Shown here one piece after another: positions 33,349 to 41,924 of a DNA stretch of 64,000 bases. Source of the stretch: Roseburia sp. (lineage in GTDB: Bacteria > Bacillota > Clostridia > Lachnospirales > Lachnospiraceae). The stretch is from the NCBI GenBank assembly GCA_022771695.1, contig JALEKJ010000021.1, forward strand, positions 116,266 through 180,265, written 5' to 3'. Under the pieces are notes generated by a model, which saw only the letters and a program-made list of their open reading frames with translations, was not told the origin of the DNA and did no database searches. The number at the start of each line of letters is the position of its first letter. The first letter of the stretch is position 1. Both the position numbers and the translations under genes were made by a program.

Positions 33349-34323
33349 TTACAAAGATAGTGTCTTACTAATCTGGAACTGATATTCCGGAATATTCTTC
33401 TCCATTGCAAGTGCCTCATCAATATCAAAGTCTACAAAGTCACCATGACGATATCCTACCACACGGTTGCTCTTACCCTGACATAGGAGATCAACTGCCA
33501 TCGCACCCATAGTAGACGCATATACACGATCTTTACAGGTAGGGCTACCGCCACGCTGCATATGTCCTAAAATGGTAGCACGTGTCTCAACGCCTGTTGC
33601 CGCCTCGATACGCTTTGCCATACTTGCAGAATGCCCGATACCCTCTGCATTGATAATGATGTGATGTTTCTTTCCACGTTTACGGTTCTCAATGATGTGA
33701 TTTACGATTCTCTGCTCATCGAAGTCATAACGCTCCGGCAGAAGAATATCCTCAGCCCCGTTAGCGATACCGCACCACAATGCAATATATCCGGCACCAC
33801 GTCCCATAACCTCAATAATACTGCAACGCTCATGGGAAGTGGAAGTATCACGAACTTTATCAATCGCTTCCATCGCTGTATTTACCGCGGTATCAAATCC
33901 AATCGTATACTCTGTACACGCAATGTCAAGGTCAATCGTTCCCGGAAGTCCGATAGTGTTGATACCGAGTGCAGCTAACTTCTGTGCACCCTTAAAAGAA
34001 CCGTCTCCACCGATAACAATAATACCGTCGATGCCATGCTTCTTACAGATTTCAGCGCCCTTCTGCTGTCCCTCAGCCGTTGTAAATTCCATACAGCGAG
34101 CTGTCTGCAAAATCGTACCGCCCCTCTGAATGATATCGGATACGTCTTTTGCCTCCATATCTACAATCTCTTCCTGAAGCAGACCTGCATAACCTCTCTG
34201 GATTCCCTTAACCTTTTTTCCCTTTGCGATTGACTCACGAACCACTGCACGAATCGCAGCATTCATACCCGGAGCATCGCCACCACTGGTAAGCACACCA
34301 ATTGTGTTAATTTCTTTTGCCAT
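33349..34323 (-). CDS. pfkA: ATP-dependent 6-phosphofructokinase
   Basis: This 324-residue enzyme is of bacterial PfkA length. The ATP loop GVLTSGGDAPGMNAAIRA (residue 9 on), IGGDGSFKGA, the fructose-6-phosphate site and catalytic Asp in PGTIDLDIACTEYTIGFDTA, MGRGAGYIA and the ERYDFDE region are all present. It commits glucose carbon to glycolysis. Gly after the GGD motif points to ATP and not pyrophosphate as donor. A GGAGGGAA site precedes the ATG. The dnaE-pfkA order is common in Clostridia. Confidence 0.96.
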   Translation of the reverse strand: MAKEINTIGVLTSGGDAPGMNAAIRAVVRESIAKGKKVKGIQRGYAGLLQEEIVDMEAKDVSDIIQRGGTILQTARCMEFTTAEGQQKGAEICKKHGIDGIIVIGGDGSFKGAQKLAALGINTIGLPGTIDLDIACTEYTIGFDTAVNTAMEAIDKVRDTSTSHERCSIIEVMGRGAGYIALWCGIANGAEDILLPERYDFDEQRIVNHIIENRKRGKKHHIIINAEGIGHSASMAKRIEAATGVETRATILGHMQRGGSPTCKDRVYASTMGAMAVDLLCQGKSNRVVGYRHGDFVDFDIDEALAMEKNIPEYQFQISKTLSL

Positions 34324-34377
34324 TTCAAGCTTCCCTCCTAAAATAATATACCCATTTAAATCAGTGCTTATATATAC

Positions 34378-34397
34378 AGGGGAGTCCCACTTCCCCT
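34378..34397. terminator. Hairpin in the dnaE-pfkA spacer
   Basis: AGGGGA and TCCCCT pair with an eight-base loop that can partly pair further (GT/AC). No T-run follows, so it may attenuate or process dnaE-pfkA transcripts. Confidence 0.5.
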
Positions 34398-34427
34398 CTA
34401 TTCCTAATCTATCTTATTTTAATATCT

Positions 34428-37400
34428 TTATGCTTTCTTTTCAATGCTCTTTTCTACAACTTTTACGTTATTTTTGCCCAAAAAGTTAGTTAAATTGTTC
34501 ACAATGTTGTCATTCACATGGATACTATAGTTTTCAGGTAATCTTTTCATGGCTTTTATGGAAGAAATATAGATGACAACCGCATCCTTTCCGTCGGAAT
34601 CATGAAGCATCGCATAAAGCTCTTTCTCCTTCTCCTCGAAAGCTTCCTTCGTCTCGAACTGAAGCCATAGTTCTCGCTTTGTATCATCAAACGAATAGAT
34701 GCTCTCGCAGATGAGCTTGCCGTTCTTGTCCTCTTCTACATTCGCCCTTCCACGGATAAACACTTTTTCGTCCTCATTCAAAAGATGATGATATTTCTCA
34801 TAATCCCTTGGGAACACAATGACTTCCACCGTACCAAATAAATCCTCCACGGTAAGAAATGCCATCGTCTTATTATTTTTCGTATATTTAATTGTCCGCT
34901 CGGTAATCATACCACCTATGGTCGCAAGCTGATTATCTTTTACTTTTACCTCTCCGCTCTCTTCCTCAATCAGGAAATCCGTGGTAACTGCAGAAATATT
35001 CTTACGCCATTTCTCCTCGTATTCCTCCAATGGATGACCGCTTAAGTAGATTCCAAGAACCTCTTTTTCGAAACCGAGCTTTATCTCCTTGCTGTACTCC
35101 CCGACATCCGGATACTGCACCTCATAAGCCTTTTTCTCTTCGTCAGAAACCAAATCAAATAGCGTCATCTGACCTGCCATAGACTTCTTTTTCTCGGAAT
35201 TTAAATTGTCAAGCAACGCATTGTAAACGAGCATCATCTGCTGGCGGTTTCCGTCCAAACTGTCGCATGCACCTGCTTTTATCAGATTCTCGACCGTGCG
35301 CTTGTTGACTTCACGTCCCGACACACGCTCCAAAAAACTCTGCAAAGTCTGGAACCTGCCGTTATTTTCACGCTCTTCAATAATCAAATCGACGACCGGT
35401 CTTCCGATACTCTTAATTGCATACAAACCATAACGGATACCCTCTGTAGTTGCCGCAAAGCGCCCGTCTCCCTCGTTGATATCCGGCGGAAGCACCTTGA
35501 TCCCCATCTGGCGGCAGGTGTAAATATATTCTGCCACTTTTCTTGGGTTATCGATAACGGAAGTCATAAGCGCCGCCATAAACTCAACCGGATAGTAGTA
35601 CTTCAAATATGCCGTCTGGTAGGATACCACCGCATAAGCTGCCGCATGAGATTTGTTGAACGCATACTTTGCGAAATCAACCATAGAATCGTAAATCTGG
35701 TTTGCTGCCTGCTCGCTGATTCCGTTTGCAATACAGCCCTTGATTCCCTGTTCTTCGTTGCCATAGACAAAGTTCTGACGCTCCGCATCGATCACATACT
35801 GCTTCTTCTTGCTCATGGCGCGGCGGATATTATCTGCCTGTCCCATCGTATATCCCGCAAGGTTCTGTACAATCTGCATCACCTGCTCCTGATATACGAT
35901 GCAGCCATAGGTTGGCTCTAAGATTGGCTCTAATTCCTTGCAGACATAAGAAATGCTGTCTTTTTCATTTTTACCTTTGATATACTTTGGAATAAAATCC
36001 ATGGGACCCGGACGATACAGTGAAATACCGGCAATCACATCCTCTAAGCTCTGCGGCTTTAACTCTTTCATGAAGTTCTTCATGCCCGCACTTTCCAACT
36101 GGAAGATACCGTCACACTTTCCGGTTCCGATGGAGTCTAACACTTTTTTATCATCATAGTCGATGTTATCCACATCAATCTTAATTCCGTGGTTCTTTTC
36201 CACAAGGTCCACGGCATCCTTAATCACCGTAAGGGTACGAAGTCCTAAGAAGTCCATCTTAAGAAGTCCGAGTTCTTCGATGGTCGTCATCACAAACTGT
36301 GTTGTAATCGTACCGTCCGAAGCTCTCGAAAGCGGTACATACTCGTCCATCGCTTTCTGTGAGATTACGACTCCTGCAGCATGCATGGAAGTATGACGCG
36401 GCAGTCCTTCCAACCGCTTCGACATATCGATAAGGTTGCGCACTGTCTCATCCGACTCGTACATAGCACGCAGCTCCGGATTCATGACAAGCGCTTTTTC
36501 TATCGTAATATTCGATTCATTCGGTATATTCTTTGCAATCGTGTCACAGAAATTATAAGGCAAATCCATCACACGTCCCACATCACGAATTACCCCACGC
36601 GCTGCGAGCGTACCGAATGTTACAATCTGTGTCACACAATCCTTACCGTACTTCTCCACGACATAATCAATGACCTCGCCACGCCGCTCATAACAAAAGT
36701 CGATATCAATATCCGGCATAGTCACACGCTCCGGATTTAGGAATCGCTCAAACAACAAACCGTAACGAATCGGATCGATATTGGTAATACCCGTCGTATA
36801 AGACACCAGACTTCCCGCAGCACTTCCGCGTCCCGGTCCGACCGGAATGCCGTTCGTTCTTGCATAGTTAATAAAATCCCATACAATCAGGAAATAATCA
36901 ACATAGCCCATCTTCTGAATCACGGAAAGCTCATAATCTAGCTTCGGCAAAAGTTCTTCGTGATTGTCCGGATAACGCCGCACCAATCCCTCATGGCAAA
37001 GCTTGTTCAAATAGGTCCAGGAATCATACCCTTGCGGCACATCAAAATGTGGCAGCTTCGTCACACCGAACTCAATCTCCACATGACAACGGTCAGCTAT
37101 CTTCTGTGTATTTTCTAGCGCCTGTAGCGCATACGGGAACAGCGCTTTCATCTCCTCCTCGGACTTCACATAGTACTGTCCGCCCTCGTAACGCATACGG
37201 TTCTCGTCGGAGAGCTTCTTACCCGTCTGAAGGCATAAAAGGACATCATGCGCTTCCCAATCCTCTGCATTGGTATAGTGCACGTCGTTCGTCGCCACCA
37301 ACTCAATCCCTGTCTCCTGACTCATGCGCAGAAGCTGGGTGTTTACGGTCTTTTGCTCCGGAATACCATGGTCCTGCAGTTCTAAGAAAAAGTTGCCCTT

Positions 37401-37901
37401 TCCAAAGCAACGCTCATAGCGAAGCGCAACCTCCTTTGCCTCTTCATAAAGCCCACGCACAAGGTATCTCTGCACCTCACCGGCAAGACAGGCAGAAAGT
37501 GCAATAATGCCCTCATGATATTGCTCCAAAACCTCCATATCGACACGCGGTTTGTAATAGTATCCCTCGACAAATCCCTTAGACACAATCTTCATCAGGT
37601 TTTGATATCCCTGATTATTCTCTGCCAAAAGCACAAGATGATAGTATCTGTCCTCTCCATGGGTTGCCTCCCGGTCAAATCTGGAATTCGGCGCCACATA
37701 GACCTCGCACCCCAAAATCGGATTAATACCTGCGGCATTTGCAGCTTTATAAAAATCAATCACGCCAAACATGACGCCGTGATCTGTAATCGCCGCCGCC
37801 GTCATGCCGAGCTCCTTGACTCGGTTTACATATTCTTTTATTTTATTGGAACCGTCCAGAAGACTGTACTCCGTATGGACGTGTAAATGTGCAAATGACA
37901 T
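34428..37901 (-). CDS. dnaE: DNA polymerase III alpha subunit
   Basis: This 1157-residue replicative polymerase is of the DnaE type. The N-terminal PHP domain starts FAHLHVHTEYSLLDGSN. The polymerase core carries GPGRGSAAGSLVSY and the catalytic Asp pair in MPDIDIDFCYERR (about residue 397). The fingers include YQEQVMQIVQNLAGYTMGQAD. An HhH region (about 830-910) and an OB fold (about 990-1080, GGMITERTIKYTKNNKTMAF) follow. In Clostridia DnaE works beside PolC. AGGAGAAC lies seven bases before the ATG. It leads the run of leftward genes to 27498. Confidence 0.97.
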   Translation of the reverse strand: MSFAHLHVHTEYSLLDGSNKIKEYVNRVKELGMTAAAITDHGVMFGVIDFYKAANAAGINPILGCEVYVAPNSRFDREATHGEDRYYHLVLLAENNQGYQNLMKIVSKGFVEGYYYKPRVDMEVLEQYHEGIIALSACLAGEVQRYLVRGLYEEAKEVALRYERCFGKGNFFLELQDHGIPEQKTVNTQLLRMSQETGIELVATNDVHYTNAEDWEAHDVLLCLQTGKKLSDENRMRYEGGQYYVKSEEEMKALFPYALQALENTQKIADRCHVEIEFGVTKLPHFDVPQGYDSWTYLNKLCHEGLVRRYPDNHEELLPKLDYELSVIQKMGYVDYFLIVWDFINYARTNGIPVGPGRGSAAGSLVSYTTGITNIDPIRYGLLFERFLNPERVTMPDIDIDFCYERRGEVIDYVVEKYGKDCVTQIVTFGTLAARGVIRDVGRVMDLPYNFCDTIAKNIPNESNITIEKALVMNPELRAMYESDETVRNLIDMSKRLEGLPRHTSMHAAGVVISQKAMDEYVPLSRASDGTITTQFVMTTIEELGLLKMDFLGLRTLTVIKDAVDLVEKNHGIKIDVDNIDYDDKKVLDSIGTGKCDGIFQLESAGMKNFMKELKPQSLEDVIAGISLYRPGPMDFIPKYIKGKNEKDSISYVCKELEPILEPTYGCIVYQEQVMQIVQNLAGYTMGQADNIRRAMSKKKQYVIDAERQNFVYGNEEQGIKGCIANGISEQAANQIYDSMVDFAKYAFNKSHAAAYAVVSYQTAYLKYYYPVEFMAALMTSVIDNPRKVAEYIYTCRQMGIKVLPPDINEGDGRFAATTEGIRYGLYAIKSIGRPVVDLIIEERENNGRFQTLQSFLERVSGREVNKRTVENLIKAGACDSLDGNRQQMMLVYNALLDNLNSEKKKSMAGQMTLFDLVSDEEKKAYEVQYPDVGEYSKEIKLGFEKEVLGIYLSGHPLEEYEEKWRKNISAVTTDFLIEEESGEVKVKDNQLATIGGMITERTIKYTKNNKTMAFLTVEDLFGTVEVIVFPRDYEKYHHLLNEDEKVFIRGRANVEEDKNGKLICESIYSFDDTKRELWLQFETKEAFEEKEKELYAMLHDSDGKDAVVIYISSIKAMKRLPENYSIHVNDNIVNNLTNFLGKNNVKVVEKSIEKKA

Positions 37902-38034
37902 GCCGTTCTCCTATGTTCTCATCTACCTCGCAGTGCATGCTCCAAGCCGCCTGACACTGCTTATTGTTTACCCGAACATTATACCTTTAAAGGAGTAAAA
38001 AGTCGAGCGGCACTTTTCATATCGGTACATGTGA

Positions 38035-38075
38035 AAAAGCCGGAACGAATCATACCTCCATTCACTCCGGCTTTT
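38035..38075 (-). terminator. Terminator of the patB-marR operon
   Basis: AAAAGCCGGA (38035-38044) pairs perfectly with TCCGGCTTTT (38066-38075), with A and T tracts giving termination on the minus strand after the MarR gene. Confidence 0.88.
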
Positions 38076-38124
38076 ATGCATTCTCTTATAGCTCTAGCTA
38101 TATACTACACCAAATGCGCTTCCA

Positions 38125-38595
38125 CTACTTACTCTTATAAATATTTTTTTCATAATAATCCAGACATATACGCAAGACATGACATGTAACTTTCATTTCA
38201 TCCTCTGTCAATTCCAAGCTTTCAAACCATTTTCCTATCATTTGATTGTCATATTTTACATGGCACTCATTCACAAATTTTCCTTTTTCTGTAAGAAATA
38301 GTGAATTACTCCGCCCGTCAATGACACCGCATCGCTTTTCAACCAACCCACGTTTTACCAGTTTGTCAATCACAATTGAGGTAGCTCCTTTCGTACGGTA
38401 CATTTGGTCAGAAAGCTCTTTTTGTGTGATACCTTCATGGTTTCCTATCATTTCCAATGTATGACTTTCATTCGAGTACAGCATTTCATCTGTTCCATAG
38501 GTTTTGGGTGTTTTTTCTAAAGCAGCGGTCATCCGGCCGATTTCATAAAATAGACTAATTAATTCATTTATTTGTTCTAATTTTGGATTTTTCAT
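38125..38595 (-). CDS. MarR-family transcriptional regulator
   Basis: This 156-residue winged-helix regulator has the MarR core: HEGITQKELSDQMYRTKGATSIVIDKLVKRGLVEK (about residues 50-85) and the wing DGRSNSLFLTEKG. The ATG at 38595 has AAGGGG nine bases upstream; another ATG two codons earlier is too close to that site. It is last in the operon but also has its own promoter with a palindrome over the -10 (38611-38650), which suggests autoregulation. It probably controls the lyase, permease and RidA genes upstream through the repeat at 41581-41615. Confidence 0.9.
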   Translation of the reverse strand: MKNPKLEQINELISLFYEIGRMTAALEKTPKTYGTDEMLYSNESHTLEMIGNHEGITQKELSDQMYRTKGATSIVIDKLVKRGLVEKRCGVIDGRSNSLFLTEKGKFVNECHVKYDNQMIGKWFESLELTEDEMKVTCHVLRICLDYYEKNIYKSK

Positions 38596-38610
38596 AAACA
38601 TATTCCCCTT

Positions 38611-38650
38611 ATGTGTTTAACATTGTAACACATATAAAAAATTAGAACAA
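38611..38650 (-). promoter_or_regulatory. marR promoter with overlapping palindrome
   Basis: Minus strand: -35 TTGTTC (38645-38650), 17 bases, -10 TACAAT (38622-38627). Palindrome ATGTGTT (38611-38617) and AACACAT (38627-38633) spans the -10 with nine bases between arms, the usual place for a repressor. Confidence 0.6.
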
Positions 38651-38661
38651 TTATGAATCTT

Positions 38662-39039
38662 TTATTTTATCGCAATACATTCAATCTCAACAAGACCTCC
38701 CATCGGGAGCCTTGCAACCTGTACACAGCTTCTGGATGGATACTCGCCATTGAAATAACTGCCATATATTTCATTTACAACAGAAAAATCATTTAAATTC
38801 TGAACGAATACAGTTGTTTTAATAACATGTTCCAAATCTGACCCGGCTTCTTCCAGAATTGCTTTTAAATTTTTCATGGATGCATGTGTCTGGTTTACAA
38901 TTCCCTCTGCTAGTTTTCCGGTTTCCATATCAATTCCTAATTGACCAGATGTAAAAATAAACCTGTCAATACGCCATCCCTGTGAATATGGTCCAATTGC
39001 CTTGGGTGCTTTTTCTGTAGCAATAATATTTTTATCCAT
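38662..39039 (-). CDS. ridA: RidA-family enamine/imine deaminase
   Basis: This 125-residue RidA/YjgF protein has the catalytic Arg in the PSRSCVQVARLPMGGLVEIECIA block (about residues 100-122) and the early APKAIGPYSQG motif. RidA hydrolyses 2-aminoacrylate and similar enamines to keto acids and ammonia, protecting PLP enzymes. It follows the amino acid permease after ten bases and belongs to an operon with a PatB-type lyase that makes exactly such enamines, so a matched detoxifying role is likely. Confidence 0.92.
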   Translation of the reverse strand: MDKNIIATEKAPKAIGPYSQGWRIDRFIFTSGQLGIDMETGKLAEGIVNQTHASMKNLKAILEEAGSDLEHVIKTTVFVQNLNDFSVVNEIYGSYFNGEYPSRSCVQVARLPMGGLVEIECIAIK

Positions 39040-39049
39040 ATAGTGCCCC

Positions 39050-40366
39050 CTACTTTTCAGTATAACTTACTTTTAAATCTACACGTTTATTTATTAACAA
39101 TGATGCAACTACTGCAATGATTAAAATTGTTATATTGCCGACAATCTGAGCCATTGATGTCGAAACCAGTAAAATAACAACCGAAAGAGCGGCAAGAAGT
39201 ACACCTATAATACATAAAATTCTCAATTTCCCATTGGATGTATGGAATGCCGACTTGTTCCATAATTCAGGAAGCTTCTTTGGCAGTTGAGTTGCCGCAA
39301 TGCACATTACCCCACGAATAACCGTAAACAAAATAACCGTACTGTTTGCTACCGTGTTAAGATCTAATCCAATCCAAATAGGCACAATGCCTATTAAATA
39401 TAAAAACAGTAAAATGTAATGTGCTGACCCAAATTTATTGTTTCTCTCCGCGAATTTTGCAGGAAGCCATCCGTCTTTACATGCCCGTTCCATTGGATAT
39501 ACAATCATTCCTATATTAAAATTTAACGTTGTAAGTAATGCAAACATCGCTCCACCGACAACAAAAAATGTATACACTGTTTTTGGCATAAATGCTTCTG
39601 CCGAAACACTTAACGGCTGATTTGCAACCTGTTCAACCGGAAGCACTCCTGCAGCCACTGTTGACATAATCGCATAAACAATTACTACCGCTGCAGTGGA
39701 TGCAATAATTACAAACGGAATATCTTTCGTAGGATTTTTTGCTTCTGCACTATAATTTACTACATAGGTTGCTCCACCTGCTGCAAATGTCAAATAAATG
39801 GATGCTAATACAAATCCCCCTGCTCCGCCTGTCATGAAGCCATTTGAAAAGTAATCTGGTTGAATAGAACCAACACCAAGAACTATATACGCTGCGATTG
39901 CAACTGTAAGCACCACAATCAAAACATTCTGTAATCTTGCAGCCTGTTTTACTCCTCCTAAATGGAGAAGAACTAATACCGTCAAGACAATTGTACACAC
40001 AAGTTTTGCATTTACCCCAGGGAATAGAGAAAGAAAATAATCCGCAAAGGAAAGCGTATACATGCTGATTGCTAAAGTCGTAAAAAGTTGAATATACAAA
40101 TAAATTCCCGCCACCTTTTTGCCAAGAAGCACTGCTATCTGCGAATACTGACCACCCAGAAAATTTGCCGTTCCTCCAATATAAATCTGCGGAATAGCTG
40201 AAATAATTGTGATAATACCCGCTATCAAGTACGCAATATTGACGCTTCTTCCGGTAAAGCCAATCGCAATTCCGGTCATTGTCATAATACCAACACCTAT
40301 AATCTGTCCTGTTGCCATTGAAAATAAGTCCAGCCTTGATAATTTTTTGTTTTCACTTGTTTGCAT
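39050..40366 (-). CDS. APC-family amino acid permease
   Basis: This 438-residue transporter has about 12 transmembrane helices, with the APC first-helix signature LDLFSMATGQIIGVGIMTMTGIAIG and FAAGGATYVVNYSAEAKNPTKDIPFVI near residue 200. It resembles the amino acid/polyamine/organocation symporters. The operon partners (C-S lyase, RidA) suggest that it brings in a cysteine conjugate, cystathionine or another beta-substituted amino acid. That substrate is inference. GGGGG lies shortly before the ATG. Confidence 0.9.
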   Translation of the reverse strand: MQTSENKKLSRLDLFSMATGQIIGVGIMTMTGIAIGFTGRSVNIAYLIAGIITIISAIPQIYIGGTANFLGGQYSQIAVLLGKKVAGIYLYIQLFTTLAISMYTLSFADYFLSLFPGVNAKLVCTIVLTVLVLLHLGGVKQAARLQNVLIVVLTVAIAAYIVLGVGSIQPDYFSNGFMTGGAGGFVLASIYLTFAAGGATYVVNYSAEAKNPTKDIPFVIIASTAAVVIVYAIMSTVAAGVLPVEQVANQPLSVSAEAFMPKTVYTFFVVGGAMFALLTTLNFNIGMIVYPMERACKDGWLPAKFAERNNKFGSAHYILLFLYLIGIVPIWIGLDLNTVANSTVILFTVIRGVMCIAATQLPKKLPELWNKSAFHTSNGKLRILCIIGVLLAALSVVILLVSTSMAQIVGNITILIIAVVASLLINKRVDLKVSYTEK

Positions 40367-40377
40367 AACTTAACCCC

Positions 40378-41568
40378 CTATTTACTTAATCCTCTACATA
40401 TACGCTCCATCGCTTCTTCCAGCATCATTCTCGGACACCCGACATTTACCCGCAAATGCTCTTCTCCGCCCGGTCCGAACCATGTACCCGGGACACAGAT
40501 TACTGCTTCATCCAATACAATTCTCTTAAAAATTCCTTCGTCGCCATAGCCATAGCCTGACAAATCAATCCAACACAAAAAAGTTCCCTCTGGTCGTATC
40601 ATGGATGCTTTCGGCATTTTATCCCGCACGAACTGCTCTACATAATCTACATTTGCCTGCATATATGCAAGTTCTTCCTTCATCCACTCTCTTCCTTCCG
40701 GCGTGTAGGCTGCGATAATCCCTTCAATGCCAAATGTGTTTTTTACATCCAACGACATTGTCACCTGCATTTTTTCAAATGCTTCCCTTATGTCAGTATT
40801 TGGAATAATTGAATAGCTTCCTTTTAACCCGGCAATATTAAAGGTTTTTCCAGGAGCTGACAGATAAATGAACTTTTCTGCATATCGCTCATCCAATGAC
40901 AATAATGGTGTGTGCTTATGTCCTTCATACACGATATCGCCATGAATTTCATCTGTTACTATCATCACATCATTTTTCAAGCATATCTCTGCCACTCTAA
41001 TCAATTCATCTCTCTCCCATACGCGTCCTGCTGGATTATGTGGGCTACATAATACAAGTAATTTATTCTGAGGCTTCGAAGCTAATATCTCAAGCTCTTC
41101 AAAGTTCATCTCATATCGACCATCACGAACCACCAAACCATTGTTTACTATTACTCGATTATCATTTTTTACAATGGTGGCAAACGGATCATATACCGGC
41201 TGTTGAATGATTACTCCATCTCCTTCGTCCGTAAATGTCCTGACTGCAACATTGATTCCAGCCACAACAGAAGGAATATATGATATCCAGTCAGGTTGAA
41301 TGTCCCATCCAAATTGAACTTTCTGCCAATAGCAAATTGCCTTGTAAAAGTCACCCATTGGCGCGCAGTAACCAAAAATTTCCTTTTCCACACGCCTTTT
41401 TAGTGCTTCCACAATATGCGGTGCGCATGCAAAATCTGTATCAGCCAGCCACATAGGTATCATATCTTCCGGAACTTCTCTGTGAAGATATGACTCAACA
41501 GCTTTTGAATGCCACTTTAAGTCGTTTGTACTCACCCTATCCACTTTTCTGTCAAAGTCATACATCAT
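40378..41568 (-). CDS. PatB/MalY-type PLP-dependent C-S beta-lyase
   Basis: This 396-residue fold-type I PLP enzyme is of the PatB/MalY group. WLADTDFACAPHIVEAL opens the family pattern (about residue 40). CSPHNPAGRVW, VTDEIHGDIVYEGHKHTPL and the PLP lysine in SAPGKTFNIAGLKGSY (about residue 240) are visible, with LRVNVGCPR near the end. It should cleave cystathionine or S-conjugates to thiol, pyruvate and ammonia via 2-aminoacrylate; some members act as simple aminotransferases. GGAGG precedes two adjacent ATG codons at 41568 and 41565. First gene of the operon. Confidence 0.92.
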   Translation of the reverse strand: MMYDFDRKVDRVSTNDLKWHSKAVESYLHREVPEDMIPMWLADTDFACAPHIVEALKRRVEKEIFGYCAPMGDFYKAICYWQKVQFGWDIQPDWISYIPSVVAGINVAVRTFTDEGDGVIIQQPVYDPFATIVKNDNRVIVNNGLVVRDGRYEMNFEELEILASKPQNKLLVLCSPHNPAGRVWERDELIRVAEICLKNDVMIVTDEIHGDIVYEGHKHTPLLSLDERYAEKFIYLSAPGKTFNIAGLKGSYSIIPNTDIREAFEKMQVTMSLDVKNTFGIEGIIAAYTPEGREWMKEELAYMQANVDYVEQFVRDKMPKASMIRPEGTFLCWIDLSGYGYGDEGIFKRIVLDEAVICVPGTWFGPGGEEHLRVNVGCPRMMLEEAMERICRGLSK

Positions 41569-41580
41569 TTTTCCTCCTTT

Positions 41581-41642
41581 TAGTTTTATAGTTAAACTGT
41601 TTGTCTATAAAACTATATTACAATATATTTATTATTTGTCAA
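41581..41642 (-). promoter_or_regulatory. patB operon promoter and inverted-repeat operator
   Basis: Minus strand: -35 TTGACA (41637-41642), 16 bases, -10 TAATAT (41615-41620). Just downstream a perfect 11-bp inverted repeat TAGTTTTATAG (41581-41591) / CTATAAAACTA (41605-41615) with a 13-base spacer covers the transcript start. This is a strong candidate operator for the MarR protein of the operon. Confidence 0.75.
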
Positions 41643-41699
41643 CAAAAAAAAATAGTTTTGCACAACCCTTTTTCACAAATTGCACAAAACAAACAAAAA

Positions 41700-41856
41700 A
41701 ATATTATTAAATGGCAGCTCTCCTCATTTTCAAAGTCTGTCAGCGGCAGCTATACAGCAAACTTGTCAGTGGTACATTCGTCTTCACTGTGCAAGCATAA
41801 AATTTGGACAGCCAGAAGCGCTCTCACGTTTCCATCTGTCCAGACTTTTGAATTCA
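41700..41856 (-). ncRNA. ssrS: Candidate 6S RNA next to rarA
   Basis: The 230-base gap between rarA and the patB promoter has no gene but folds on the minus strand into a rod. Terminal stem: TTCAAAAGTCTG (about 41843-41854) with CAGACTTTGAA (about 41729-41739). Apical part: CTTG/CAAG and CAGTG/CACTG. A side hairpin GGACAG/CTGTCC lies in the middle. T-rich sequence follows the end. Length near 157 and a rod with open middle fit 6S RNA, which binds RNA polymerase, and in Firmicutes 6S genes often lie beside rarA. No consensus alignment was possible. Confidence 0.45.
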
Positions 41857-41924
41857 GCTATAAATTTTTCATTTTACTATATCTTCTTCATAACCACGGT
41901 ATAGCAAAAAATTTACACAAATTA

